Shown: piece after piece, positions 1-7,561 of the stretch | Position numbering within the stretch: position 1 is the first letter of the stretch | How the letters are laid out: every line of letters starts with the position of its first letter | Origin: JANLTP01 sp031363055 | GTDB taxonomy: Bacteria; Pseudomonadota; Gammaproteobacteria; Burkholderiales; Burkholderiaceae_E | DNA: 21,088 bases | Direction: 5' to 3' | Assembly: GCA_031363055.1 (NCBI GenBank) | Contig: JANLTP010000185.1 | Location: 1 to 21,088 of the forward strand | Notes under the pieces: model-generated | Told to the model about the DNA's origin: nothing | The model's input: the letters and a program-made list of their open reading frames with translations, nothing else | Database searches by the model: none | Made by a program: the position numbers and the translations under genes

Positions 1-154
1 ATGCTTGCGGCGGCTACGCCGCGCTGATTTCTTCACCATCAAAAACTCCTCGCCAGAACCGAATCGGTCCAGCACTATGCCTGGAGTTTCCACTTATACC
101 GCTGTTCAAATTTGCGGAGCCACTTCTCGTTTCCGAAGCACGCCATTTGATTCT

Positions 155-1114
155 CTACATGTTGCTAGAGCGTAATCGCGTCGCGCCCAAGTCATCGAGC
201 ACGCCGCCATGCGGTGCGTCGACGGGCGGATAGTCATATCGGTCTATTGGCTCGTGTGCCCTGAGGATGACCGCAAACGCGCGTAACGTGGCCCCGACAT
301 AAGCGTTGGTTTTGCGCACAAACAGCGTCTCCACCATCATCGGTGCCGGGCCGAGCGGCTCTAGCGTAAGATCGGCACGGCACCTAGCGCTTTCCACAAC
401 GCTGCGCGGCATAATCGTCATGCCCACATCAGCGGCCACACAGCCAAGTACGCCCTCCAGGGTGCCGAATTCAAATCGGCGAAACGGCAGCCAACCTCGC
501 GCGGCGAAATAGGCCTCCAGTCTTAACCGGTATGAACACCCCTGCCGGAAAACGATGACTGTCAAGTCGCCTTGCTTCATCCGCTGACGACTATCGTCGC
601 TGCCACGGGCGCGCACCAACACCAACTCTTCTCGAAATGCATGCTCACAAGTAAGCTCAGGATGACCAATCGGCCCAGCGACCAGCGCGCCGTCAAGCCG
701 TTGCGTCAGGACTTGTTCCAACAAATCCGCAGTGGGTCCGGTGCGCACTTCGAGCTGCGCAGCCGGGTGCGCCTTGTGAAAGCGGCCAAGCAATGCCGGA
801 AGGCGCACTGCTGCGGTTGTTTCCATGGAGCCAATGCGCAACACTCCTTGCACCGTACCGTCATCGCGCACCGCCGCCTCGGCCTCATTCACCAGCGCGT
901 CAACGCGCTGCGCATAGGCCAGCAGCCTAAACCCGGCACTGGTCAGCGAGACCCCACGACAGTGACGAGTAAACAGAGGTACGGCCAAATCGGATTCAAG
1001 TTGCTTAAGGCGCGTGGTGACGTTCGACTGGACGGTGTGCAATTCGGACGCCGCGCCACTTACTGAGCCGTGGCGCGCGACCGCAGAGAAGGTATTTAGA
1101 GACCGCAGGTCCAT
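155..1114 (-). CDS. LysR-family transcriptional regulator
   Basis: This is a 319-residue cytoplasmic DNA-binding regulator. The N-terminal winged helix-turn-helix (about residues 1-60) has the classic LysR pattern: LRSLNTFSAVARHGSVSGAA, then QSNVTTRLKQLE, then LFTRHCRGVSLTSAG. A periplasmic-binding-protein-like effector domain follows (about 90-300, opening with GVLRIGSMETTAAVRLP). ATG at 1114 is chosen over the TTG at 1129 because a GGAG ribosome site lies about 9 nt upstream of the ATG. The length is normal for the family. It is divergent from the ModA-like binding-protein gene, with a T-N11-A box between them, so it probably controls that gene and itself. The effector is unknown. Confidence 0.93.
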   Translation of the reverse strand: MDLRSLNTFSAVARHGSVSGAASELHTVQSNVTTRLKQLESDLAVPLFTRHCRGVSLTSAGFRLLAYAQRVDALVNEAEAAVRDDGTVQGVLRIGSMETTAAVRLPALLGRFHKAHPAAQLEVRTGPTADLLEQVLTQRLDGALVAGPIGHPELTCEHAFREELVLVRARGSDDSRQRMKQGDLTVIVFRQGCSYRLRLEAYFAARGWLPFRRFEFGTLEGVLGCVAADVGMTIMPRSVVESARCRADLTLEPLGPAPMMVETLFVRKTNAYVGATLRAFAVILRAHEPIDRYDYPPVDAPHGGVLDDLGATRLRSSNM

Positions 1115-1147
1115 GGCCGATATCTCCAAAATCGAACGCTCTTATCT

Positions 1148-1160
1148 TAACAATTCGTTA
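1148..1160. promoter_or_regulatory. candidate LysR-type operator (TAAC-N5-GTTA)
   Basis: TAAC at 1148-1151 and GTTA at 1157-1160 form a perfect 4-bp dyad that fits the T-N11-A consensus of LysR-family binding sites. It lies in the 110-bp gap between the divergent LysR gene (start 1114) and the ModA-like gene (start 1225). The sequence match is seen; binding is inferred. Confidence 0.5.
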
Positions 1161-1224
1161 TACAAGATGTCAAAGTGCGAATACATTGGTCAGGAGCATC
1201 GTCGAAACTCTGGAGGACACGGCC

Positions 1225-1989
1225 ATGACAATCCGATCAATCGTTTCAGGCATGTTGAGATTGGGACTTGTGCTATTCGGAGCGCAGACAGCTATAGCGG
1301 CGGCGGCCGAGATCAAAGTCTTCAGCACCATTGGCGTCAGGTCAGTGATGCAGGAGCTTGGCCCGCGTTTCGAGGCCGCCACGGGCCATCAATTGATTTT
1401 CAGCTTCGATGTGGCCAATGCCTTGAAAAGGAGGATTGACGCAGGCGAGAGTTTCGACGTCGCGATTCTTACCGTTCCCGTGATGGATGAGCTGATCAAA
1501 CAGGGCAAAATTATTGCAGATACTCGCGTCATCATCGCGCGCGGCGGGATGGGCTTGGCGGTGCGTGCCGGCACTCCCAAATCAGATATCAGTTCCGCTG
1601 AGGCGTTCAAGCGCACTTTCCTTAATGCCAAGTCGATCACTTATCCAAAGGAAGGTTTAACCGGCATTCACGTTACGAAGGTATTGGAACGTCTTGGAAT
1701 TGCAGAAGCAATCGGGCCGAAGTCCACATTGACTGGCGCGGGAAGCCCGGCTGAATTGGTGGCTCGCGGCGAAGTGGAGATCGCCGCGCACATCATTCCC
1801 GAATTGCTGGCGGTAAAGGGCGTTGAGCTTCTCGGTCCCTTCCCGTCTGAACTGCAAACCTACATCATTCTGCCGGCGGGGGTCGGCACCAGCGCCACCG
1901 AACCGCAGGGCGCACGAGAATTACTCAGATTTCTTACGGGCCCCGTGGCTGTCCCTTTGATCAAGTTGAAGGGCTATGAGCCTGGGTAG
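1225..1989 (+). CDS. orphan ModA-like periplasmic substrate-binding protein
   Basis: This 254-residue exported protein has a signal peptide (MTIRSIVSGMLRLGLVLFG, cleavage probably after the following Ala-rich stretch). The mature start EIKVFSTIGVRSVMQELGP and the segment RRIDAGESFDVAILTVP resemble the molybdate-binding ModA / type-2 binding-protein fold. ATG at 1225 is chosen because GGAGG at 1212-1216 lies 8 nt upstream, whereas the longer frame from 1186 would put extra residues before the signal peptide. No modB or modC permease or ATPase genes lie nearby, so it is an orphan whose ligand cannot be read from the sequence. It is probably controlled by the divergent LysR protein. Many Burkholderiales and Rhizobiales carry such solitary ModA-like proteins. 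Confidence 0.85.
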   Translation: MTIRSIVSGMLRLGLVLFGAQTAIAAAAEIKVFSTIGVRSVMQELGPRFEAATGHQLIFSFDVANALKRRIDAGESFDVAILTVPVMDELIKQGKIIADTRVIIARGGMGLAVRAGTPKSDISSAEAFKRTFLNAKSITYPKEGLTGIHVTKVLERLGIAEAIGPKSTLTGAGSPAELVARGEVEIAAHIIPELLAVKGVELLGPFPSELQTYIILPAGVGTSATEPQGARELLRFLTGPVAVPLIKLKGYEPG

Positions 1990-2014
1990 CACACGCGGGG
2001 TTAGGCCTTTCAGC

Positions 2015-2044
2015 TTCACATTCACATGCACATTCACATTCACC
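2015..2044. repeat. hexanucleotide tandem repeat, unit TTCACA
   Basis: Five consecutive 6-bp units lie in the intergenic gap between the convergent ModA-like and reductive-dehalogenase-like genes: TTCACA, TTCACA, TGCACA, TTCACA, TTCACC. Two units differ from consensus by one base each. It is non-coding simple-sequence DNA with no evident function. The rest of the gap (1990-2160) holds no clear gene or strong terminator. Confidence 0.75.
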
Positions 2045-2160
2045 ACCAGATATTCATTGGGAGAGTACGATCTGCAAGGGCTGAAGCGTCATTGAAAACG
2101 TCGCTACCGAAGTCTATTTTTCGGCAGTATCGGCAGACGCCTGCGCGCTCGAGGAAGCGT

Positions 2161-3165
2161 TCAACTTTCCTTCGAGCACAGGTTACCAGCGACTCGATCC
2201 GCCCGACGAGCCAGCTTTACCGCAAGGTTCAGGCCGACGCCCGGTCGGCTCCACGGGCACACGGCAATACAGATCGCGCAGCCGTAGGTCTCGTTGAAGA
2301 ACGGCAGGCAACGATCAAAGTCGACATACCAGCGTTCATTGCCGCGCACCATCTGCTTCACCGGACCGATCGCCTCCGGTGGGCAGGCATCTTCGCAGAC
2401 CCGGCAGTTCATGCAGAATTCGTCGACGCCGAACTCGCGTCGTGCGGTCGCCGCAAACGGTGCATCCGTCAAAACGGCGGACAAGCGAAACGAGGCGCCC
2501 AGTTCGGGGTTGATCAATGAACCATGTTTACCCAACTCGCCGAAGCCGCAGGCGATGGCCGGTGGAATCAGGGCGACCTTGGTGGTCATGGGGCCGGTCA
2601 ATGGCTCGGCCGCCCAACCCTGTTCATGCAGCCACGCGGTGAGCTTCTTGGCCGCCGCCGCCGCACGTCCATACTGCCGCACGACTTCGGCGCCGGCGCT
2701 CGCCTCGGGCGCGGTGGCGATGGCCGCGTATTGATGTGCCACGCCGACGACAATGATGTTTTTCTGCGCAACCGACTGGCCTTCGTAGACCCAGCCTGGC
2801 TGCATTGCGGTCACGCCCCACATCTCGAAGTCACTGATCTTGGCCAAATCGGCGAGCGCTGCAGTCCAGGACTCGGCGTCTCGAATCACAGGTTCACCCT
2901 TGACCCCCGGTATCGGCTCGGCGAGCAATTGGGCGCGTGCCGCCCGTGCGCCGGCGATGTCCTTGTTGTCCGGGTCAAACTCATAGAACCAGCGCTGCAA
3001 ACGACCATGCGGAATCGAATCCGGATTCGGCGCCCAGTAAACCATGCGCGCCTGACGCGGAACGGTTTCGCCCAGACCGTTGATCGAGTTGCCCGAAACG
3101 GCCGGTTTGAGCGCCATCTGTGCGGGGTTCGGAGTGAACGGACGAAGGGGACTCGACTTGACCAT
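2161..3165 (-). CDS. soluble reductive-dehalogenase-like protein with two [4Fe-4S] motifs
   Basis: This 334-residue protein ends in a bacterial-ferredoxin-type double cluster domain. CMNCRVCEDACP supplies C251, C254, C257 and C261. C286, followed by CAICIAVCPW (C296, C299, C303), completes a pattern typical of RdhA reductive dehalogenases and the related QueG family. The segment ACGFGELGKHGSLINPELG is the conserved region before the clusters in that superfamily. There is no Tat signal and no RdhB-like membrane anchor gene, so it should be cytoplasmic, unlike respiratory dehalogenases. ATG at 3165 has GGAG 7 nt upstream. It is the last gene of the Bug / aspartate-dehydrogenase-like operon, which suggests a catabolic redox role on an organic acid or aromatic. 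Actual dehalogenation is not shown, and corrinoid binding cannot be judged from the sequence. Confidence 0.8.
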   Translation of the reverse strand: MVKSSPLRPFTPNPAQMALKPAVSGNSINGLGETVPRQARMVYWAPNPDSIPHGRLQRWFYEFDPDNKDIAGARAARAQLLAEPIPGVKGEPVIRDAESWTAALADLAKISDFEMWGVTAMQPGWVYEGQSVAQKNIIVVGVAHQYAAIATAPEASAGAEVVRQYGRAAAAAKKLTAWLHEQGWAAEPLTGPMTTKVALIPPAIACGFGELGKHGSLINPELGASFRLSAVLTDAPFAATARREFGVDEFCMNCRVCEDACPPEAIGPVKQMVRGNERWYVDFDRCLPFFNETYGCAICIAVCPWSRPGVGLNLAVKLARRADRVAGNLCSKES

Positions 3166-3205
3166 GTCATGACTCCGAAAATATCAGCGTGTGAGGGTGA
3201 TCGAA

Positions 3206-4006
3206 TCAGACGAACTCCAGCGCCTGTACAGTACCCGAAGCGCGCATGATCGACGCGAATTGGGACTCGAACATTTCGGTCCCCGATACACCACTCGCCG
3301 GTTGTTCCTTGCGCATGACCAGCCGCGAGCCACCGGCGCCGGTTGCGTTGACCTCCGCAATCGCGACCGCGAGGCCCGGCACCGCCACCAAACGCGCCTG
3401 ACAGCGATCGAGGCCGATGGTCGCCAGTGCACAGGTGACCATGGTATTGACGTTACGCGGAAACAATCGGGCAATCCCGCGTACCGGACCTTGGTAGAGC
3501 GTGCGCTCCGAGGTGATCGTTTGCGGGTCGATACCGGACTCGCTGAAGTCAATGTTGGCCGGACTCTTGTAAAACGCAATCTCCAACTCAGTCCAGACGT
3601 GACGCCATTCACGCAGACTGTCCAATCCCATGAGTGCGCCCTGCGGAATCGCCAGGCGCGTGCCATGACGATGGGCGCTGCGCTGCAAGCGCTCGAGGAG
3701 CGAGTCATCGGCCAACGCTGCAACCGAAAGCGGCAGATAGGTGCTGTGTTCGAGAATGTGTTCGCCCCATTGCCGTGAGTAGTCGGGGTGCGCCATTTCG
3801 ACGACGAGGTCGGCGTTGCGATCACGCATCGTATCGAGGTCGTTGAGCATCAACTCACGGGGCAACTCGGCCAGACGCGCAGCGGAGCGATTGTGGACGG
3901 AGGCGATATCCAGTCCCAATTCCGGTTGCGACGCGATGCGTCGATAGACCTGTTCGCCAATAAATCCGAACCCGATTAGCCCGATGCGCTCGCGCGCTTG
4001 ACTCAT
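3206..4006 (-). CDS. L-aspartate dehydrogenase-like oxidoreductase (NadX/DUF108 type)
   Basis: This 266-residue NAD(P)-dependent dehydrogenase begins with a Rossmann dinucleotide motif, IGLIGFGFIG (GxGxxG). It carries the family segments IPQGALMGLDSL and FPRNVNTM in the substrate domain. The open frame extends upstream to 4810, but that extension is a broken Bug gene read through in frame. The true start is ATG 4006, which overlaps the TGA of the original Bug frame (4003-4005) in an ATGA junction, the usual sign of translational coupling. Family members oxidise L-aspartate to iminoaspartate or act on related amino acids. In Burkholderiales such genes commonly sit in Bug operons, where they may have another substrate. 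The gene appears intact. Confidence 0.85.
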   Translation of the reverse strand: MSQARERIGLIGFGFIGEQVYRRIASQPELGLDIASVHNRSAARLAELPRELMLNDLDTMRDRNADLVVEMAHPDYSRQWGEHILEHSTYLPLSVAALADDSLLERLQRSAHRHGTRLAIPQGALMGLDSLREWRHVWTELEIAFYKSPANIDFSESGIDPQTITSERTLYQGPVRGIARLFPRNVNTMVTCALATIGLDRCQARLVAVPGLAVAIAEVNATGAGGSRLVMRKEQPASGVSGTEMFESQFASIMRASGTVQALEFV

Positions 4007-4810
4007 TGCGACACCCAGCCCGATGACTTCACGATCGGCTCCCAGAAGGCCGCACCAGCGCGAATGCGCTCGGCCAGTTCGGTGCCGCTGCTGGTGGCCG
4101 GCGTGACGTTCAATGAAGTCGCCCAGTGCCGTGGTTCCTGCTGCGATCTGTCCGCCCAGCAGGTCCTGCACCAAGGGCGCCGAGCCACGGTAGGGAACCG
4201 GAGTGACATCGACTGCGGCCTGCTTGGCGAGTGAATGAACCAGGAACTGCGGAATGCTGCCCGGCGCCGGAATTCCGACGCTGGCCTTTGGCGAATTCGA
4301 CTTGGCCCAAGCGAAGTACTCGGGCAACGAGCGCGCCGGGATTTCCTTGGAGACCGCAAATCCACCGGCATAGCGGGCGACCAACCCGATCGGCGCGAAG
4401 TCGCTTTGGGGCTGGAAGCCGGGTGACTTGACCGTCAGTGGTAGCACCACCATGGTGTGATCGGGACTGAGCAACAGCGTGCGGCCGTCGGGTGCGGCCT
4501 GCCTCAGCGACTGCGCGGCAAGTTGCCCGCCAGCGCCAGGCTTCGATTCGACCACCACCGGAGTACCGAGCTCGGTTCTCAGTTGATCGGCGAGAATGCG
4601 CGCGACCACGTCGATGGTGCCGCCAGCCGGGAAACCCACCAACAGCTTGACCGGTCCACGATCACTTTGGGCGGAGGCGACGGAAGCCAGAAGCAACCAA
4701 GTACTGGACACGGCGATCATCGCGCGCCGCGCGCCACGACCTCGCCTGGCCGGACCTGAGGTGGCCGAGGGCGGGAATCGATTGAAGCTTGCGAATGTGT
4801 TTGAACTCAT
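4003..4810 (-). pseudogene. Bug/TctC tripartite-tricarboxylate binding protein, internal out-of-frame deletion
   Basis: The 5' part encodes an exported Bug-family binding protein: a signal peptide ending near SVASAQS, then VKLLVGFPAGGTIDVVARIL, GKPG-like SKPGAGGQLAAQSL, and PYRGSAPLVQDLLGGQIAAG through ALGDFIE. At about 4105-4120 this frame loses homology. The adjacent frame then resumes with a typical Bug C-terminus (TELAERIRAGAAFWEPIVKS) and stops at 4003, overlapping the next start by ATGA. Bug proteins are normally about 320 residues; some 70 residues between these parts are absent. The upstream frame therefore reads on into the aspartate-dehydrogenase-like gene as an artificial 534-residue product. 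The ribosome site CAGGAG lies about 8 nt before ATG 4810. It is either a real deletion or an assembly error. Confidence 0.8.
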
Positions 4811-4849
4811 GGACCAGACTCCTGAAGAATAGCGAACCCTACGACCAAG

Positions 4850-4860
4850 ATCATGTTGAT
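4850..4860. promoter_or_regulatory. possible MarR operator dyad
   Basis: ATCA-TGT-TGAT is a perfect 11-bp inverted repeat in the roughly 90-bp gap between the divergent Bug and marR remnants, 40-50 bp before the Bug start. MarR proteins usually bind dyads in such divergent promoters. The motif is short and assignment is by position only. Confidence 0.3.
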
Positions 4861-4901
4861 GTCACGATAAGGTACGAGGGCAGAGATGCCGATATCAGCG
4901 A

Positions 4902-5323
4902 ATGATAATGAACCGGAGGAAGCGCGATTTGTCGAAACAAAAAACCGTGACCAGCAAGCGCGTTCAACCGCCACTTCGCTCGATTCGATCCGAGGTTCAG
5001 GAATTCGACCTGACGCGTCACCTGCCGCACTTGCTGCGCCGTGCACATTTCGCGGCCGAAGCGACGTTTGTTCAAATCTATGGCGAACAAGTGACTTCCC
5101 GGCAACTTGCCTTGCTCGTGGCGGTCACTCGGAGGTCGACGCAAGGGTCTATCGGTTCAGGCTGACCCCGACCGGCCGCAGGGTCGTGACCGACCTGGCC
5201 GTGCCGCGTGCGCCCGATTTTGTCGACGCTGTGGCCGACAAACTCTCCGCTACCCAGCGCCGGCAAATGGTCGCACTGCTGCGCAAATTGTTTGGGCTGA
5301 ACAAGCCGGCATCCGGCGACTGA
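4902..5323 (+). pseudogene. MarR-family regulator, internal out-of-frame deletion
   Basis: The first frame (from ATG 4902, or TTG near 4930 after GGAGG) gives a MarR N-terminus: FDLTRHLPHLLRRAHFAAEA then TSRQLALLVAV. It then ends after a few unrelated residues at 5165. A second frame carries a MarR C-terminus: SEVDARVYRFRLTPTGRRVV, then LSATQRRQMVALLRKLFG, stopping at 5323. The switch is near 5118-5135. The missing segment is the DNA-recognition helix and most of the wing, so the product cannot bind DNA normally. It is divergent from the Bug operon and was presumably its regulator. About 35-45 residues are lost by comparison with typical MarR proteins (inferred). Confidence 0.75.
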
Positions 5324-5325
5324 AC

Positions 5326-5391
5326 ATGCACCTGCGCGCGCTGATCGGGTCGGTCGGGCTGATCGCATTGACGTGGAACTCCGCCAGGTAA
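5326..5391 (+). pseudogene. signal-peptide-like stub of a lost downstream gene
   Basis: A 21-codon frame starts 2 nt after the marR stop. It reads MHLRALIGSVGLIALTWNSA, a basic-then-hydrophobic segment like the start of an exported protein, and stops at 5391. The tight spacing suggests a former marR operon partner, cut off where the less G+C-rich islet begins. It could also be chance; nothing more of the gene is recognisable. The stretch 5392-5674 holds no gene I can support. Confidence 0.3.
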
Positions 5392-5674
5392 TTACTACGA
5401 ACAAGTGGTATTTATCAAGGCGTCCATGATGTCAATCAAGATTAGCCATGATCGCAATTTCAAATGGGCAGCGTGGGCACCAGCGCCATCAGACGCTGCT
5501 TGAACTCGAACGGCAAGATCACTAGATCCGTGCTCGCTTGACGATGTCGCGCAACACAACTTACACCGCACTATCGGTCGGCTGCCGAGCCGCAACATCG
5601 GATCAGCGTAACCGCGTCGCAGCCTGCCTTGGTCGCGCTGAATTTCGCCTGGCCAAATTGTCATTCAAATATCA

Positions 5675-6868
5675 TTGAAATTCCCAATCTGGACTTTCGA
5701 ATTTCAATCTCTGAGATTACACTCTAATTATGATCAATCGGTCCCAATTGAACATGTCATTCGTCACGCGTTAGCTTGTTCACGCGCGGTTGTATTGGTT
5801 GGACCCCGTCAAGTAGGCAAAACTACACTTGCGAAAGGCTGGCTGTCGTCGGACCATCCCAACTATTTTGATCTGGAGAGCATCGACGATCGGGCTCGGC
5901 TCGAAAATCCTCAGCTCGCCTTGTCATCGCTTGAAAATTTGGTCGTCATTGACGAAGTTCAAAACGCTCCTGGCCTGTTCGCGGTATTGCGCACCCTTAT
6001 CGATCGCAGCGACCGAAAGGGTCAGTTTTTGCTCTTGGGAAGCGCTTCTCCGGCTCTGCTCAGACAGAGCAGCGAATCGCTTTTGGGCCGCGTTGAAGTC
6101 ATTGAAGTCACCGGCTTCAATCTCGACGAGGTGGGCGCAAAGCGTCAGAATGATTTGTGGAATCGCGGCGGATTCCCACCGTCATTCACCGCCTTGAACG
6201 ATGCCGACAGTTATGCCTGGCGAGAGAATGCGATCGCCCGGCATGTTGAAGTCGACCTGCGGCAATTCGGAATCGATCTTGCTCCGCCCACGATGCTCAG
6301 ATTCTGGCGAATGCTTGCCCATTACCATGGGCAGATTTGGAACGCTGCGGAATTGGCAAGAGCCTTTGGGGTGTCGGAGCCCACCGTCCGAAAGTATCTG
6401 GATATCCTGACTCAAACCTATATGGTTCGGCAACTGCAGCCTTGGCATCAAAACCTGTCCAAGCGTCAAGTGAAGTCGCCGAAGATTTACCTGCGTGACA
6501 CTGGCTTGCTGCACACCCTTATGGGCATTCGGTCTGCGTCCGAACTGCTGGCCCATCCTGCGAGCGGGGCAAGCTGGGAGGGGTTTGCGCTGGAGCAGGT
6601 CATTCGAATCAGCAAACCCGATGAAGCCTATTTTTGGGCCACACATGCCAGCGCCAAGCTCGACCTGTTGCTCATTAGTGGCCGGTCACGAATTGGCGTC
6701 GAGTTCAAGCGCAGCGACGCGCCTACGGTCTCCAGGAGCATGCAAATCGCAATCGATGATTTGATGCTGGACAAGCTCTATGTTGTCTATCCTGGCCAGC
6801 ATCGCTATCGCCTCACTGAGCGCATCGAAGCCGTGCCTTTGTGGTCGTTGCTGCCCGATCGTGCTTGA
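5675..6868 (+). CDS. AAA+ ATPase with DUF4143 C-terminal domain
   Basis: About 397 residues. Walker A is GPRQVGKTT (43-51), Walker B is LVVIDEVQ (89-96), and the following FLLLGSAS segment is the typical sensor region. The C-terminal DUF4143 part has a PD-(D/E)XK-like core, LDLLLISGRSRIGVEFKRSD, with D330, E343 and K345. This large family is scattered among bacteria and archaea, often as solitary mobile-type genes of unknown function. No in-frame ATG exists upstream of Walker A. The coordinates use the TTG at 5675; other non-AUG codons are possible. An ATG at 5730 in the next frame (MINRSQ...) resembles the usual family start, so a 1-nt frameshift near 5745 is an alternative. Base composition is lower in G+C than its neighbours. 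Confidence 0.85.
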   Translation: MKFPIWTFEFQSLRLHSNYDQSVPIEHVIRHALACSRAVVLVGPRQVGKTTLAKGWLSSDHPNYFDLESIDDRARLENPQLALSSLENLVVIDEVQNAPGLFAVLRTLIDRSDRKGQFLLLGSASPALLRQSSESLLGRVEVIEVTGFNLDEVGAKRQNDLWNRGGFPPSFTALNDADSYAWRENAIARHVEVDLRQFGIDLAPPTMLRFWRMLAHYHGQIWNAAELARAFGVSEPTVRKYLDILTQTYMVRQLQPWHQNLSKRQVKSPKIYLRDTGLLHTLMGIRSASELLAHPASGASWEGFALEQVIRISKPDEAYFWATHASAKLDLLLISGRSRIGVEFKRSDAPTVSRSMQIAIDDLMLDKLYVVYPGQHRYRLTERIEAVPLWSLLPDRA

Positions 6869-7091
6869 GGCAATCACAGTTCAAGCGATTGGTTGCAACG
6901 GCCGACATGACGATCGAAACTATCGTCCAGGCGCCATGAAACGACTCGGATTGGACTACACGACGTTCGCGCCACTGAACCTTAGTTAACAGTTACTAAC
7001 GTGTTCAACCCAAAAAATTGGCCTGAATTGCATTGAAGTAGACACGCTGGGCGGCGTTCCGTTAACGATGTGGACGCGCAGCCTGCCTGTA

Positions 7092-7109
7092 ACCACCGCC
7101 GATGGTGGC
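7092..7109 (-). terminator. weak hairpin after the YeeE pair
   Basis: On the minus strand GCCACC-ATCGGC-GGTGGT can fold into a 6-bp stem (one G-U pair) about 40 nt past the last superoperon stop. No U-run follows on that strand, so intrinsic termination would be weak. The rest of 6869-7147 shows no supportable gene. Confidence 0.3.
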
Positions 7110-7147
7110 TTTGAGTTTCGAGATTGGACTGTTACTGCTGACGATCG

Positions 7148-7561
7148 TCATGCCCCTCGATAGAGTCGGTGCAGTACGCTGCCGGTGGTCATCGCCAGCA
7201 CGAATACAATCGGTTCCGAGCCAAAGGTTGACAGCGTCGTGATGGCCGGCCCCGGACAATAACCGCCGATACCCCAGCCAGCACCGAACAGCACCGCGCC
7301 CCAGACCAGCGGCGCATCTATGTGCCGGGCACTCGGCAGTTGCATCGGCCCGCCGAGCAGCGAGTCGCTGCGCTTGAGCACGAAGCGGAACGCGATCACG
7401 GTGACCATGACGGCGCCGCCAAGGACCAGCAGCAGGCTCGGATCCCAGGTGCCGCTGACATCGAGAAAATTCAGAACCTTGCTGGGGTAGCTCATGCCCG
7501 AAATCCACAGACCGAGGCCGAATAGCAGGCCGCCTGCGAGTGCTGAGGCGAGCGCGATCAC
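7148..7561 (-). CDS. YeeE/YedE-family membrane protein, second half (SoxT/PmpB-like)
   Basis: This 137-residue multi-helix membrane protein carries the family signature GWGIGGYCPGPAI, with C102 in the pore motif, after an ISGMSYPSKVLNFLDVSG segment. The start is GTG 7561, which overlaps the TGA of the upstream half-gene by 4 nt (GTGA); the open frame continues to 8185 but that extension overlaps other genes. Together with the preceding gene it makes one YeeE/YedE-type transporter split into two subunits. Relatives (TsuA, SoxT, PmpAB) move thiosulfate or other sulfur species across the inner membrane. It is the last gene of the sulfur superoperon. Confidence 0.87.
   Translation of the reverse strand: MIALASALAGGLLFGLGLWISGMSYPSKVLNFLDVSGTWDPSLLLVLGGAVMVTVIAFRFVLKRSDSLLGGPMQLPSARHIDAPLVWGAVLFGAGWGIGGYCPGPAITTLSTFGSEPIVFVLAMTTGSVLHRLYRGA

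Noticed and set aside
7..22. GCGGCG-GCTA-CGCCGC hairpin at the window start
   Set aside because: A stable 6-bp stem but without a T-run or a nearby identifiable gene end; too little context to call a terminator or REP element.
153..170. CTCTA-N8-TAGAG inverted repeat over the LysR stop codon
   Set aside because: Low-stability 5-bp stem without a U-run; likely chance.
2107..2124. CCGAA-N8-TTCGG stem between the convergent genes at 2.1 kb
   Set aside because: Only five pairs with a large loop; too weak to claim as a bidirectional terminator.
2524..3249. 241-codon plus-strand open frame
   Set aside because: It lies opposite the iron-sulfur reductive-dehalogenase-like gene and shows only shadow-type composition.
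3206..4810. single 534-residue Bug / aspartate-dehydrogenase fusion protein
   Set aside because: The middle segment is out-of-frame Bug sequence, and the true Bug C-terminus with an ATGA junction exists in the adjacent frame.
5395..5664. 89-codon minus-strand open frame in the islet margin
   Set aside because: No family resemblance, no ribosome site seen, and atypical composition.
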